A stretch of 64,000 nucleotides of DNA from Deinococcus yavapaiensis KR-236 (GCF_003217515.1 NZ_QJSX01000008.1:63929-127928), one strand, 5' to 3'. Shown: positions 47,148-55,999, counted from the first letter of the stretch. Numbers and translations: made by a program. The notes: generated by a model not told the origin, from the sequence alone.

Positions 47148-48541
47148 CGCGCGCCGTCGTGCTCGGCGCGGGCTTCGCGGGACTCGCCGCCGCGTTGCGT
47201 CTGCGGCTCGCGGGCGCGGACGTCACGGTGATCGACGCCCTCGCTCGTCCGGGCGGCAAGGCGAGCCTCGGCTGGCAGGACTTCTCCAGCGGTCCCACGG
47301 TCGTGACGATGCCGAGGTTGCTGCGAGGTTTGCACGAGCGTGTCGCCTTGCCGCCACCGCTGTTGGAGCCCGCCCGTCCCACGACGCGTTACACCTACCC
47401 GGACGGTTCGACGTTCTCCCCGGGCGCCTTGGACGTCGACGGAAGCCTCGAGCCGACCCTCGCCCAGCTTTCCAGAAGCGAGGCGCGCGACTACGAGCGT
47501 CTCTTGAACGCCGCTCGCACGATGTACGAAGACGCCCGAGGCACCTTCGTCTTCTCGTCCCCGCCGCGCGCCGTCGACCTCGCGAGGTACGCGTTCACGC
47601 GCGGTCGCCGCGCCTTTCCGCACTTGCGCCTCGCGCAACTCGTGGCGAGCGGCCCGCGCCTCACGCCGTTTTGGCTGCGCTTCGCGACGTATCTCGGCGC
47701 CAATCCGTACGAGGCGCCCGCCGTGCTGCTCAACATCGCCTGGGTGGAACTCGGCCTCGGCGTGTGGCACCTCACGGGCTGGGAAGACGAACGGTCGAGC
47801 GGAGGCGGTCTCGGCCGACTCGCGGCGAGGCTTGCCGAGCGCGCGCGCCACCTCGGCGTGACCTTCGAACTCGACACCACCGTCGAGCACCTCGTGACGA
47901 GCGGCAGACGAGTCGTCGCCGCGCACACGAGCCAGGGCGTCTTCACGGGAGACGTGTTCGTCTCGGCGGCGGACGCGGCCTTCACGCGCGCTTGGCTGAA
48001 CTTGCCTTCCTTGCCGGAGCGGCCGGGCATCAGCGGCTTCGCGGTTCAATTTCGGCTGCGCCAAGCCGTGCCGCCCGCGCACCACGTCCTCTTTCCTCGA
48101 GAGTACGCCCGAGAGTGGCGTGAGATCGAGCGCGGCGACCTTCCGTCGGACCCGACGCTGTACGCGCATCTCGACGGCGAGCGAGGCTTCTTCCTGGTGA
48201 ACGCGCCCGCGCGGCCCGACGCGGTGAAAGACCAAGACGCCTACGCGCGCGTCCTGCTCGATCGCTTGCGATCGAACTTGAAGCTCGACGTGACCGAGTG
48301 GCTGCCCATTTCCCCGAGAGCCTACGCGCGCGTCGGACGAGACGGCGCCATCTACGGTCGCGCGCCCCACGGCCTCACGGGTACGCTGCGACCGAGTTGG
48401 CGCGTCGGACGCTTGGCGAATCTACGGCAAGTCGGCGGAACCGTGCATCCCGGCGGAGGCGTGCCCCTCTCGATCCTGTCGGGATGGAACGGCGCGGGCG
48501 ATCTGCTCGGCCTCGACTTCGACGATCTGGGAGGACGCTGA
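47144..48541 (+). CDS. crtD: Carotenoid 3',4'-desaturase, CrtD-like (CrtI superfamily)
   Basis: 465 residues. FAD motif VVLGAGFAGLAAALRLRLAGADVTVIDALARPGGKA. Late C-terminal signature VGGTVHPGGGVPLSILSGWNGAG, as in CrtI/CrtD desaturases. Introduces the 3',4' double bond in 1'-hydroxy carotenoids in deinoxanthin synthesis; order of action after CruF fits the gene order. The shorter, non-DXE substrate region separates it from phytoene desaturase. GTG 47144 lies in the overlap GTGA. Confidence 0.85.
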   Translation: MTRAVVLGAGFAGLAAALRLRLAGADVTVIDALARPGGKASLGWQDFSSGPTVVTMPRLLRGLHERVALPPPLLEPARPTTRYTYPDGSTFSPGALDVDGSLEPTLAQLSRSEARDYERLLNAARTMYEDARGTFVFSSPPRAVDLARYAFTRGRRAFPHLRLAQLVASGPRLTPFWLRFATYLGANPYEAPAVLLNIAWVELGLGVWHLTGWEDERSSGGGLGRLAARLAERARHLGVTFELDTTVEHLVTSGRRVVAAHTSQGVFTGDVFVSAADAAFTRAWLNLPSLPERPGISGFAVQFRLRQAVPPAHHVLFPREYAREWREIERGDLPSDPTLYAHLDGERGFFLVNAPARPDAVKDQDAYARVLLDRLRSNLKLDVTEWLPISPRAYARVGRDGAIYGRAPHGLTGTLRPSWRVGRLANLRQVGGTVHPGGGVPLSILSGWNGAGDLLGLDFDDLGGR

Positions 48542-49671
48542 TGCACACCTTGCCGCAACCCACGCCGCACCCGCGCGCGGGCCATTTGCCGAAGTGGGGC
48601 GGCGAGCCCATCGCCCTGCTTCAAGAAGGCGCGGCGCTCGGCAAGCTCTTCGGGCTCAACCTCGGCTTGCAAGCGATCGTCGGCTACGGTCCGTCGTGGA
48701 ACAAGCGCGTCCTGACGGACTTGGAGACCTTCGTGAGCGCGGGCAGTTTCAGCCGACTCGTGCCGTACCTCGCCGGGGGCATCATCTTGACGGACGCGCC
48801 GACGCACAAAGACCGCCGCGCCCTGCTCAACCCGGGCTTCACGCCGAAGGCCCTCGAAGCGTTGCGCGAACGCGTTCGCGCCGCGCTGCACGCCACGCGG
48901 CCGAGCGGTGAATTCGACGCGCTCGCCTGGGCGGACGAAGCCGTCTTGGCGATGCTGAACGCCGCGTACTTCACCTCTGAGTTTCCACGCGACCTTCTGC
49001 ACGCCTTCCTCGCTCCGCTGCGCTCGCCCTTCCCCACGCCGATGTGGCCTCGTCCCGTCGCCGCTCGGCGCGTGAAGCGCGAACTCGCCGAGCTCGCCGC
49101 GAAACGCCGCCTGCTCGGCGGAGACGACCTGCTCGCCTTCCTCGCGCCGTTGCAGCGAGGCGAGGAGGAGGCGCGCATCAGCTTGGCCGCCGCGCACGAC
49201 ACGACGACGCATACCCTCGCGTGGGCGACGTGGCACCTCGCCTGCTTTCCCCGCTGGCGAACGCGAGAAGCCCTCAAGCTCGTCGTGAAGGAAACGCTGC
49301 GCCTCTACCCGGCGGGCTTTATGGGCAGTCGGCGCGTGGCGAAGGCGAGCGAGTTCGAAGGCGTCCACCTCAAAAAAGGCGCGCTCGCTCTGTACAGCCC
49401 GTTCCTCACGCACCGTGACCCGGACGTCTGGCCGAATCCGCAAGGCTTCGATCCCGAACGCTTCTCGGGTGCGATTCCGGCGTGGTCGTACCTGCCGTTC
49501 GGAGGAGGCGAGCGCACTTGCCTCGGAATGCACCTCGCGCACCTGCTGCTCGAAGAAGCCCTCTCGCTGTTCGTTCACGGCGACTTGGAGGCACGCTGGG
49601 GTGACCCGACGCCGAGACCTGGCGTGACGCTCGGGCCGGCGGGACCGCTGGTCGTTCGATTTCGCACTTGA
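48541..49671 (+). CDS. Cytochrome P450, carotenoid beta-ring 2-hydroxylase-like (CYP287-like)
   Basis: 376 residues, short for a P450. Heme loop FGGGERTCLGMHLAHLLLEEA (Cys327), ExxR in VKETLRLYPAG, I-helix AAHDTTTHTLAW with the acid-alcohol pair replaced by His-Asp-Thr. In Deinococcus radiodurans a carotenoid 2-hydroxylase P450 (CYP287A1) provides the 2-hydroxyl of deinoxanthin; location at the end of this operon makes the same job likely. ATG 48541 overlaps crtD by one base (TGATG). Confidence 0.85.
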   Translation: MHTLPQPTPHPRAGHLPKWGGEPIALLQEGAALGKLFGLNLGLQAIVGYGPSWNKRVLTDLETFVSAGSFSRLVPYLAGGIILTDAPTHKDRRALLNPGFTPKALEALRERVRAALHATRPSGEFDALAWADEAVLAMLNAAYFTSEFPRDLLHAFLAPLRSPFPTPMWPRPVAARRVKRELAELAAKRRLLGGDDLLAFLAPLQRGEEEARISLAAAHDTTTHTLAWATWHLACFPRWRTREALKLVVKETLRLYPAGFMGSRRVAKASEFEGVHLKKGALALYSPFLTHRDPDVWPNPQGFDPERFSGAIPAWSYLPFGGGERTCLGMHLAHLLLEEALSLFVHGDLEARWGDPTPRPGVTLGPAGPLVVRFRT

Positions 49672-49696
49672 CACACTCTCGGGACGTGCGCGCCTC

Positions 49697-49702
49697 TACA
49701 CT
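49697..49702 (+). promoter_or_regulatory. -10 element of a leaderless promoter (FAD oxidoreductase)
   Basis: TACACT, 7 bases before ATG 49710. Confidence 0.65.
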
Positions 49703-49709
49703 GCCGTTC

Positions 49710-50726
49710 ATGCAAGACGTCATCATCGTCGGAGCGGGCTTGGCAGGCTCGGCGTGCGCCCGAGATCTCGCGCGAAGCGGACGAAGCGTGCTCGTCCTCG
49801 ACAAGTCGCGCGGCGTCGGCGGTCGCGCGGCGACGCGCCGTCTCGACGACGCGCGCGTTGATCACGGCGCTCAGTACTTCACGGCGCGCGGCGAGCGCCT
49901 TCGGACCCTCGTGAGCGGCTGGCTCTACGAAGGCTTCGCGGCGGAGTGGACTCGCGGCTTCCCGGTGTGGGACGCGGGCGCCGTGCACGAACGCGCGGAC
50001 GGACATGCTCGCTACGCGATTTCGAGCGGGATGAGCTCGCTCGGGCGGAAGTTCGTGCGAGACTTGCCCGTCCTCGGCGAGACCCTCGTCACGTCCGTCA
50101 ACCGCACCCCCGAGGGTTGGCGCGTCCTCGCGGCGGGCGGCGACGTCTTCGAAGCGAGGACGGTTCTGTTCGATCTGCCCGCGCCGCAACTCGCGCCGAT
50201 CTTGGAGGACGTGAACCTCGGCGAGCCCGGCGGCGAACTCGCCCACGTCCGCTTCGACCCGACTTGGACGCTGATCGTGCCGCTTCGAGCCGACCTCGCC
50301 GTTTCCTGGAAGGCGCTGGAAGTCCGTCATGACGTGCTCGCGTGGATCGCCCGCGATCACACGAAGCGCCCGCCCGGCGCGCCGCCCGTCCTCGTCGCCC
50401 ACGCGAACGCCGCTTGGAGCCGCGCGCACCTCGAGGACGAGCGCGACGCCGTGAGAAACCTTCTGCTCGCTGCCCTTCGGGACGTTCTCGGTCCCGCCGA
50501 CGTCCTCGAGGCGTTCGCGCACCGCTGGCGCTTCGCCACGCCCACGCGGCTGTATCCGCACACGCATCATTTCGATGCGTCCTTGTCGCTCGGTTGGTGC
50601 GGCGACTGGTGCGTCGCGCCGAAAGTCGAGGGCGCCTTGGAAAGCGGCTGGAGCCTTGCCAGCGTCGTGATCGCGCACTACGAGAGCAGCATGACCTCGA
50701 CCTCGTCGCCCACGTCCACGGCTTGA
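49710..50726 (+). CDS. FAD-dependent amine oxidoreductase, renalase-like
   Basis: 338 residues. FAD motif VIIVGAGLAGSACARDLARSGRSVLVLDKSRGVGGRAATRR, then RVDHGAQYFTAR, typical of the bacterial renalase/amine-oxidase-like family (DUF of the DadA/MAO fold). C-terminal LYPHTHHFDASLSLGWCGDWCVAPKVEGALESGWSLA closes the FAD site. Probably oxidises a reduced nicotinamide isomer or an amine; substrate unsure. Its own promoter separates it from the carotenoid operon, 38 bases upstream. The 3' end overlaps moeA on the other strand by 49 bases. Confidence 0.85.
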   Translation: MQDVIIVGAGLAGSACARDLARSGRSVLVLDKSRGVGGRAATRRLDDARVDHGAQYFTARGERLRTLVSGWLYEGFAAEWTRGFPVWDAGAVHERADGHARYAISSGMSSLGRKFVRDLPVLGETLVTSVNRTPEGWRVLAAGGDVFEARTVLFDLPAPQLAPILEDVNLGEPGGELAHVRFDPTWTLIVPLRADLAVSWKALEVRHDVLAWIARDHTKRPPGAPPVLVAHANAAWSRAHLEDERDAVRNLLLAALRDVLGPADVLEAFAHRWRFATPTRLYPHTHHFDASLSLGWCGDWCVAPKVEGALESGWSLASVVIAHYESSMTSTSSPTSTA

Positions 50727-51862
50727 CCCTCGGGAATCACCACGAGGGCGGGCGCGTCGCTGAGAGACCTCAGGACGCCGCTGCCCTGCTCGCCGTAATC
50801 GCGCACGCTTCCTTCCTCGACCACGCCACGCCAAAAAGCCGTTTTGTCGGGCAAGCTCTTGAACTTCGACGCGGCGCGCAGACGCACCGTGCTCGGGGCT
50901 CGACCGGTCAGGGCGGGCTTCACGATGACCTCGAACACCACGAGCGCCGACACCGGATTGCCCGGCAAGCCGAACAAGGGCAAGCCGCGCCACACTCCGA
51001 GAATGGCGGGGCCGCCCGGACGGACGCGCACCTTCCAGAAGTCCACCTCGCCCTCCTCGACGAGCAACGTTCGCACGAAGTCGTAGCGCCCCATGCTCAC
51101 GCCGCCCGACGTGAGCAGCAAGTCCGCGCCGCCCGCGTCCTCCAAGCGCGCCGAGAGCTTTGCGGTGTCGTCCGGCGCGCTTCCGAGTTCGATCACCTCC
51201 GCGCCGACTTCCTGTAACGCTCCGACGAGGCCGAAGAGGTTCGAGTTGTACACTTGCCCGGGCGCGAGGGGTCGCCCCGGCTCCACGACTTCGTCGCCCG
51301 TCGAGAGGACCGCTACGCGAAGAGGGGAGAGCACGGGCACCTGCGGGTATCCCAGCGCCGCCGCCAGCGCGACCCTCGACGGAGATAGTCGCTGCCCCGC
51401 GCGCAAGATGACGTCACCCGCCTTGAAGTCGTGACCTTCGCGTCGCACGTCCGATGGTGACGCGGGAGAGAGAAGCTCCACGAACGCTCCGTCGTCCCGC
51501 AATTTCTCCACGGGGCAGATGGCGTCGGCACCTTCGGGAAGAGGCGCGCCCGTGTAAATGCGAATCGCCTCGCCCGCCTCTACGCGTCCCTCGAACGCCG
51601 CGCCCGCCCGCGACTCTCCCACGAGCTTCAACCGAGCGGGCGTGTCCGCCGAGGCGTGCGCGGAATCGTCCGCGCGACACGCCACGCCGTCAAGCGCGCT
51701 CTCGGTCGCGCTCGGGTGGCTCACGAGCGCCGCGAGGTCACGCGCGAGCGTCCGCCCGTACGCCGCGCGAAGCGGCATGAGGACGTCAGGGCGAACGGGA
51801 AGGCGCGCCGCGAGCTTCGCGCGCGCCTCCTCCACGCTCACGAACATCGGAAAGGGCGGCAT
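50678..51862 (-). CDS. moeA: Molybdopterin molybdenumtransferase MoeA
   Basis: 394 residues. Last step of molybdenum cofactor synthesis, inserting molybdate into adenylated molybdopterin. ESALDGVAC, the VEAGEAIRIYTGAPLPEGAD hinge, LSTGDEVV, SNLFGLVGAL, TSGGVSMGRYDFV and PVSALVVFE are all MoeA landmarks. An in-frame ATG at 51847 (MFVSVEEARAKL) is a second start candidate; neither has a clear Shine-Dalgarno. No moa or mog gene nearby; 120 bases downstream of tkt on the same strand. Confidence 0.94.
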   Translation of the reverse strand: MPPFPMFVSVEEARAKLAARLPVRPDVLMPLRAAYGRTLARDLAALVSHPSATESALDGVACRADDSAHASADTPARLKLVGESRAGAAFEGRVEAGEAIRIYTGAPLPEGADAICPVEKLRDDGAFVELLSPASPSDVRREGHDFKAGDVILRAGQRLSPSRVALAAALGYPQVPVLSPLRVAVLSTGDEVVEPGRPLAPGQVYNSNLFGLVGALQEVGAEVIELGSAPDDTAKLSARLEDAGGADLLLTSGGVSMGRYDFVRTLLVEEGEVDFWKVRVRPGGPAILGVWRGLPLFGLPGNPVSALVVFEVIVKPALTGRAPSTVRLRAASKFKSLPDKTAFWRGVVEEGSVRDYGEQGSGVLRSLSDAPALVVIPEGQAVDVGDEVEVMLLS

Positions 51863-51972
51863 CCCTCACCCGCCGATCCCCTCTCCCGCCACGGGAGAGG
51901 GGGAGGAGATCGGGGAAGCTGGACGTGGCGCTTTCCCCGCTCGCGGCTGGGAAGCAGGAGGCTGGCGAAGTG
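51863..51972. repeat. Candidate small dispersed repeat between tkt and moeA
   Basis: The region is built of purine/pyrimidine-asymmetric blocks around the hairpin CCCCTCTCCC (51878-51887) / GGGAGAGGGG (51893-51902), with CCCTCAC near one end (51863-51869) and GTGAGGAG near the other. This looks like the small nontandem repeats of Deinococcus genomes. No second copy is inside the window, so it is only a suspicion. Confidence 0.4.
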
Positions 51973-51981
51973 AGGAGTCCC

Positions 51982-53976
51982 TCAAAGCAGTCCCTTGGCC
52001 ACCTTCGCGATGTTCTGACCGGTGAAGCCGAACTTCTCCAGCAAAGTCTTGTAGGGAGCGCTCGCTCCGAAGCCTTGCATGGCGACGACCGCGCCGTCCA
52101 CGCCGACCCACTCGTGCCAACCGAACGGAGTCGCCGCTTCGATCGCGACGCGCTTCACGCCCGGCGGGAGGATGCTGTCGCGGTATGCCTGATCTTGCGC
52201 CCGGAAGACTTCCATGCTCGGCATGGACACAACGCGCGCCCCGACGCCCTCGGCGGAGAGGACGTCAGCGGCTTCGAGGGCGACGGAGACTTCACTGCCC
52301 GTCGCGATCAAGACGACCTTGGCGCCACCGTCCGCTTCCTTCACGACGTACGCGCCGCGCCGTACGCCTTGATGGTTGCGCGGCAAGATCGGGAGGTCTT
52401 GGCGTGAGAACACGAGGGCGGTCGGGCCGTCCTTTCGCTCCAGAGCCATCTGCCACACGGCGGCCGTCTCGTTGGCGTCGGCGGGACGGTAGACGTGGGT
52501 GTTCGGCGTGGCGCGCAGTTGAGCGAGTTGCTCGATCGGTTGGTGGGTCGGGCCGTCTTCGCCCAGACCGATGGAGTCGTGCGTGAACACGAAGATGACC
52601 GGCTGGTGCATGAGGGCTGAGAGACGCAAGCTCGGCTTGAGGTAATCGCTGAACACCAAGAAGGTCCCGACGTAGGGACGCAGACCGCTGAACAAGCTGA
52701 TGCCGTTGGCGGCGGCGGCCATGCCGTGTTCGCGCACCCCAAAGTACAAGTTGCGGCTCGCGAAGTCGTGCGTGGCGACGAACGGCTCGCCGTTGATGGT
52801 CGTCTTCGTGCTGCCCGCGAGGTCCGCGCTGCCTCCGATGAGGTTCGGCACCCGCTTGGCGATCGCGTTGAGGACCGTGCCGCTCGCGTTGCGAGTCGCC
52901 ATGGGCTTGCCGCCCGCCTCGAAGGTCGGAATGTCCGCGTTCCAGCCTTCGGGCAACTCGCCTTTGAGGGCGAGCTCGAGTTCTCCGGCGAGTTCCGGAT
53001 GCGCTTGCTTGTAGCGCACGACAAGATCGTTCCAGGCTGCTTCGAGTTCGGCGCCGCGCGCCGTCGCGTCCATGTGCGCCTTCACTTCGCTCGGCACCGT
53101 GAACGGCTCTTCGTACGGCCAGCCGAGCGCCTCCTTCGTCGCCTTCACGGCGTCTGCCCCGAGCGGTTCGCCGTGGGCCTTGCTGGTGCCCGCCTTCGGT
53201 GAGCCGAACCCGATGATCGTCTTCACGCGGATGAGCACCGGGCGGTCTTGGTTTTCGCGCGCCGTCCGAAGCGCGGATTCGAGCGCTTCGAGGTCGTTGC
53301 CGTCCTCGACCAGCAAGACGCGCCAACCGTACGCTTCGAAGCGTTGCGTCGTCTCGTCGCTGAATGAAACGTTCGTCGCCGAGTCGAGCTGCACGTCGTT
53401 GTCGTCGTACAACCACACGAGCTTGTCGAGCTGCAAGTGACCCGCGAGGCTTGCCGCTTCGTGGCTGATGCCTTCTTGGAGGTCGCCGTCCGACACGATC
53501 GCGTACGTGACGTTGTCGAAGAGCTGGAAGCCGTCCTTGTTGTAACGAGCGGCGAGGTGCGCCTCGGCGAGCGCCATGCCGACCGTCATCGCGCAGCCTT
53601 GCCCGAGCGGGCCGGTCGTCGCGTCGAGGCCGTGAGTGTGGAAGAACTCCGGGTGGCCGGGCGTCTTGGAGCCCCACTGGCGGAAGTTCTTGATTTCGCT
53701 CAAGGGCATGTCGTACCCGGCGAGGTGCAGCAGCGAGTAGATCAGCATCGACGCGTGGCCTGCCGAGAGCACGAAGCGGTCGCGGCCCATCCAGTACGGA
53801 TTCTTGGGGTTGTGACGCAAAAAGCGTTGCCACAGCACGTACGCCATCGGCGCGGCGCCGAGCGGCGCGCCGGGGTGGCCGGAGTTCGCCTGCTGCACCG
53901 CGTCGATGCTGAGGGTACGAATCGTATTGACCGAGAGCTGGTCGAGGTTCGTGGAGGGCTGAGGCGTGGCAGTCAT
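51982..53976 (-). CDS. tkt: Transketolase
   Basis: 664 residues, full length. Thiamine-diphosphate enzyme of the pentose phosphate and Calvin-type sugar shuffling pathways. SGHPGAPLGAAPMAYVLW at the N-terminus, the TPP/Mg motif GDGDLQEG...NDVQLD near 160-190, central PYR domain SRNLYFGVREHGMAAAANG, HDSIGLGEDGPTHQPIEQL (catalytic His), and the C-terminal PTALVFSRQDLP domain. The ATG at 53976 lies 6 bases after a TACACT, and there is no ribosome site, indicating a leaderless message. Confidence 0.98.
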   Translation of the reverse strand: MTATPQPSTNLDQLSVNTIRTLSIDAVQQANSGHPGAPLGAAPMAYVLWQRFLRHNPKNPYWMGRDRFVLSAGHASMLIYSLLHLAGYDMPLSEIKNFRQWGSKTPGHPEFFHTHGLDATTGPLGQGCAMTVGMALAEAHLAARYNKDGFQLFDNVTYAIVSDGDLQEGISHEAASLAGHLQLDKLVWLYDDNDVQLDSATNVSFSDETTQRFEAYGWRVLLVEDGNDLEALESALRTARENQDRPVLIRVKTIIGFGSPKAGTSKAHGEPLGADAVKATKEALGWPYEEPFTVPSEVKAHMDATARGAELEAAWNDLVVRYKQAHPELAGELELALKGELPEGWNADIPTFEAGGKPMATRNASGTVLNAIAKRVPNLIGGSADLAGSTKTTINGEPFVATHDFASRNLYFGVREHGMAAAANGISLFSGLRPYVGTFLVFSDYLKPSLRLSALMHQPVIFVFTHDSIGLGEDGPTHQPIEQLAQLRATPNTHVYRPADANETAAVWQMALERKDGPTALVFSRQDLPILPRNHQGVRRGAYVVKEADGGAKVVLIATGSEVSVALEAADVLSAEGVGARVVSMPSMEVFRAQDQAYRDSILPPGVKRVAIEAATPFGWHEWVGVDGAVVAMQGFGASAPYKTLLEKFGFTGQNIAKVAKGLL

Positions 53977-53982
53977 GGCGCC

Positions 53983-53988
53983 AGTGTA
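53983..53988 (-). promoter_or_regulatory. -10 element of the leaderless tkt promoter
   Basis: TACACT on the minus strand, 6 bases before the ATG at 53976. Confidence 0.65.
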
Positions 53989-54200
53989 ACCCGCTTCTCA
54001 TGGAAGGTTGGCAGGAGTGTTAGAGCTTTCGTGAAGGTTTCGCGCTCTCCGCTCGGCGTGTAAAGGGCCCACACGACGAGCCTCGCGGCGAGCACGAACG
54101 AGGCGGCGGGAGTGAAGCGCGCCTACAGCGGCTCCGCGAGCAAAGGTCGGACGACGGCCCGCCCTTGCCGTGACGGCTCTGCGGCGTCAGCACGCCCGGG

Positions 54201-55010
54201 TCACGCCGATTCTTCCTGCAGGTCGCGACGCCGCTCGACAAATCGCGCGTACTCGCTGGGGCTGACGTGGGCGAGCGCGCGAAATTCTCGCGCAAGGTGA
54301 GCCGAGTCCGAGTATCCGAACGCGTACGCGACGTCCGTCAGGGACCGCCTCGGATCGAGCCACAAAGCGTTGTACGTCTCCTCGAAGCGAATGAGGCGCG
54401 CGAGCTTCTTTGGCGACACGCCGACGTCCGACCGGAAGCCTCGTTCCAAGGCGCGCGGCGAGAGGTGGTGCCGCTCGGCGAGCTCCGCCACGCGGGCCTG
54501 TCCACGCGAGCGGTACAAGTCCGCCGCCGCCCGTACGGCCTTGCCGGGCTCGCGCGCCTCACTTGCAAAACGCCGCCGCAACCACGTTTCCAGAGCTTCG
54601 ACGGCTGCGTCCACTTGGTTCGAGGCGAGCAAGCCGCTTAATTCGCGCTCCACACTCGCCAAGCCCCACGCCTTCGGTGGAACGCGCAGGGTCGTCTCGA
54701 CCGTCTCGAGCCCGAACAAGGCCATGGCGCCCCACGGAAACAAGTCCACTCCGAGCGCGCGCGTGAAGCCGCGCGACACGGCGAGCAGTGGCGAGTCGTG
54801 CAGCCCGACGAGGTATGCCGAGGGCAGAGGTCGCATAGCCCGGGCCGCGTCGCTCACGTACGACTCGCCACTGTAGAACGTGAGGCGCACCGCCCGCTCG
54901 GGCAGGAAACTATGCAGTTCCGTCCGCCTGTCGTGCCATTCCTCCACGAGCCAATACGACCGCACGACGTCCTGTAAGTCCGGGTGCGACGCAATCTCGT
55001 GGTAGGCCAT
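54201..55010 (-). CDS. AraC-family transcriptional regulator
   Basis: 269 residues. C-terminal HTH_18 domain: RVAELAERHHLSPRALERGFRSDVGVSPKKLARLIRFEE and SLTDVAYAFGYSDSAHLAREFRALAHVSPSEYARF, the two helix-turn-helix repeats intact. N-terminal part (YWLVEEWHDRRTELHSFLPERAVRLTFYSGE) is the sensor-like domain found in a large group of Deinococcus AraC regulators; ligand unknown. ATG 55010 is 5 bases after TAAGCT on the minus strand. The convergently or divergently placed neighbours give no hint of its targets. Confidence 0.9.
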   Translation of the reverse strand: MAYHEIASHPDLQDVVRSYWLVEEWHDRRTELHSFLPERAVRLTFYSGESYVSDAARAMRPLPSAYLVGLHDSPLLAVSRGFTRALGVDLFPWGAMALFGLETVETTLRVPPKAWGLASVERELSGLLASNQVDAAVEALETWLRRRFASEAREPGKAVRAAADLYRSRGQARVAELAERHHLSPRALERGFRSDVGVSPKKLARLIRFEETYNALWLDPRRSLTDVAYAFGYSDSAHLAREFRALAHVSPSEYARFVERRRDLQEESA

Positions 55011-55015
55011 GCTCC

Positions 55016-55021
55016 AGCTTA
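55016..55021 (-). promoter_or_regulatory. -10 element of a leaderless promoter (AraC regulator)
   Basis: TAAGCT on the minus strand, 5 bases before the ATG at 55010. Confidence 0.45.
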
Positions 55022-55237
55022 GCCTTCGCGCTTCGCGGCCCGCTTGGACAAACGCGACATGTCACGGTCTCGCGGCGCCTTCGTCGGTACGACCTCTGCA
55101 TCATCGAGGGTAAGGTCAAGATCGTCCCGAGTCCGCCGCGCTTCTCGAAGAGCCGTCGTACGCGGCGAACTCTTCGAGGTGGGCGGTCGGGACTTTGGAA
55201 AAGCACGCGGACGATGCCCGCCACTTCACCTCGTGGG
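55022..55237. other. Gap with a coding-like but startless minus-strand frame
   Basis: About 215 bases between the AraC gene and the metallophosphoesterase. A minus-strand frame from about 55230 to 55024 reads with the codon bias of the neighbourhood (ending ...RDMSRLSKRAAKREG) but has an in-frame stop just upstream and no start codon, so I do not call it a gene. It may be the tail of a decayed one. Confidence 0.35.
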
Positions 55238-55987
55238 CTAAGACGCGTCCTGCGTCTCGTCGAGCAGGCTGCCTCTCGAGCGGCGCTTTTGGTACGCGCC
55301 CGTCATGAGCTCCAAGATGTACTCGCGCGTGAACGGCATTCCGCTCGTTTCGGCCGCCGCGATCTCGCCCGCACGGTCGTACGCGAGACGCACGAAGGAC
55401 GCGCTGTATCCGCACGCGCCGAATTCCAGCACGAGGTAGCACGCCAAGGTCGAGTCGAGCGGGTTTCCGACCGAGCCGCAGTTCATGAGGGGCCGCCCTT
55501 CGACGTCCAGCATGAGCGCCTCGTGGATATCGGCGTACACCAAGGCGTCCGCGCGATTGGCGAGACCCGCCTCCGGGTTCGGCTCGAACGCCTCGAGTTG
55601 CTCGGCGAGGCTGGCGTGCGGATACAGGCGGTGAAAGACGCTTTTGGCAGAGGCGTGCAAAAAGCGCCAGCTCAAGCCGCAATGACGCTCCTCGAACGCG
55701 AACGGCAGCGTCGCGAGGTAACTGAGTTGTCCTGGCGTGAGCTTCGTGCGCGGCCACAAGTCTTGCGGTCGGTGACTCGCCCCGGCGACCCGCGCGTCCC
55801 AATTTCCCTGCACGACGCGCGCGCCGTACTCTGCTACCCAATCCACGACTTCGCGCGGCCTCGGTCCCTTTCCGACGAGATCTCCCAATATCCAGATTTC
55901 GCCGATCCCCCGCTTTTTGATGTCTTCGTGGACAGCGAGCGTCGCGCTCAGGTTCGCGTGCAAATCAGCGATGACGGCCACCTTCAT
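55238..55987 (-). CDS. Metallophosphoesterase (calcineurin-like, YfcE/PrpE type)
   Basis: 249 residues. Motifs in order: ADLHANLSA (first metal pair), WILGDLVGKGPRPREV, VVQGNWDARV, then the late MNCGSVGNPLDS with the final ligands. Hydrolyses a phosphodiester or phosphomonoester; substrate unknown, possibly a nucleotide second messenger. ATG 55987 is preceded on the minus strand by TACACT and a 6-base gap. It is 85-90 bases downstream of the terminator of the ribosomal operon. Confidence 0.9.
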   Translation of the reverse strand: MKVAVIADLHANLSATLAVHEDIKKRGIGEIWILGDLVGKGPRPREVVDWVAEYGARVVQGNWDARVAGASHRPQDLWPRTKLTPGQLSYLATLPFAFEERHCGLSWRFLHASAKSVFHRLYPHASLAEQLEAFEPNPEAGLANRADALVYADIHEALMLDVEGRPLMNCGSVGNPLDSTLACYLVLEFGACGYSASFVRLAYDRAGEIAAAETSGMPFTREYILELMTGAYQKRRSRGSLLDETQDAS

Positions 55988-55993
55988 GCAAGC

Positions 55994-55999
55994 AGTGTA
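55994..55999 (-). promoter_or_regulatory. -10 element of a leaderless promoter (metallophosphoesterase)
   Basis: TACACT on the minus strand, 6 bases before the ATG at 55987. Confidence 0.65.

Noticed and set aside
55024..55230. Coding-like minus-strand frame behind the AraC gene
   Set aside because: An in-frame stop is just upstream and no start codon is available, so it cannot be translated as it stands.
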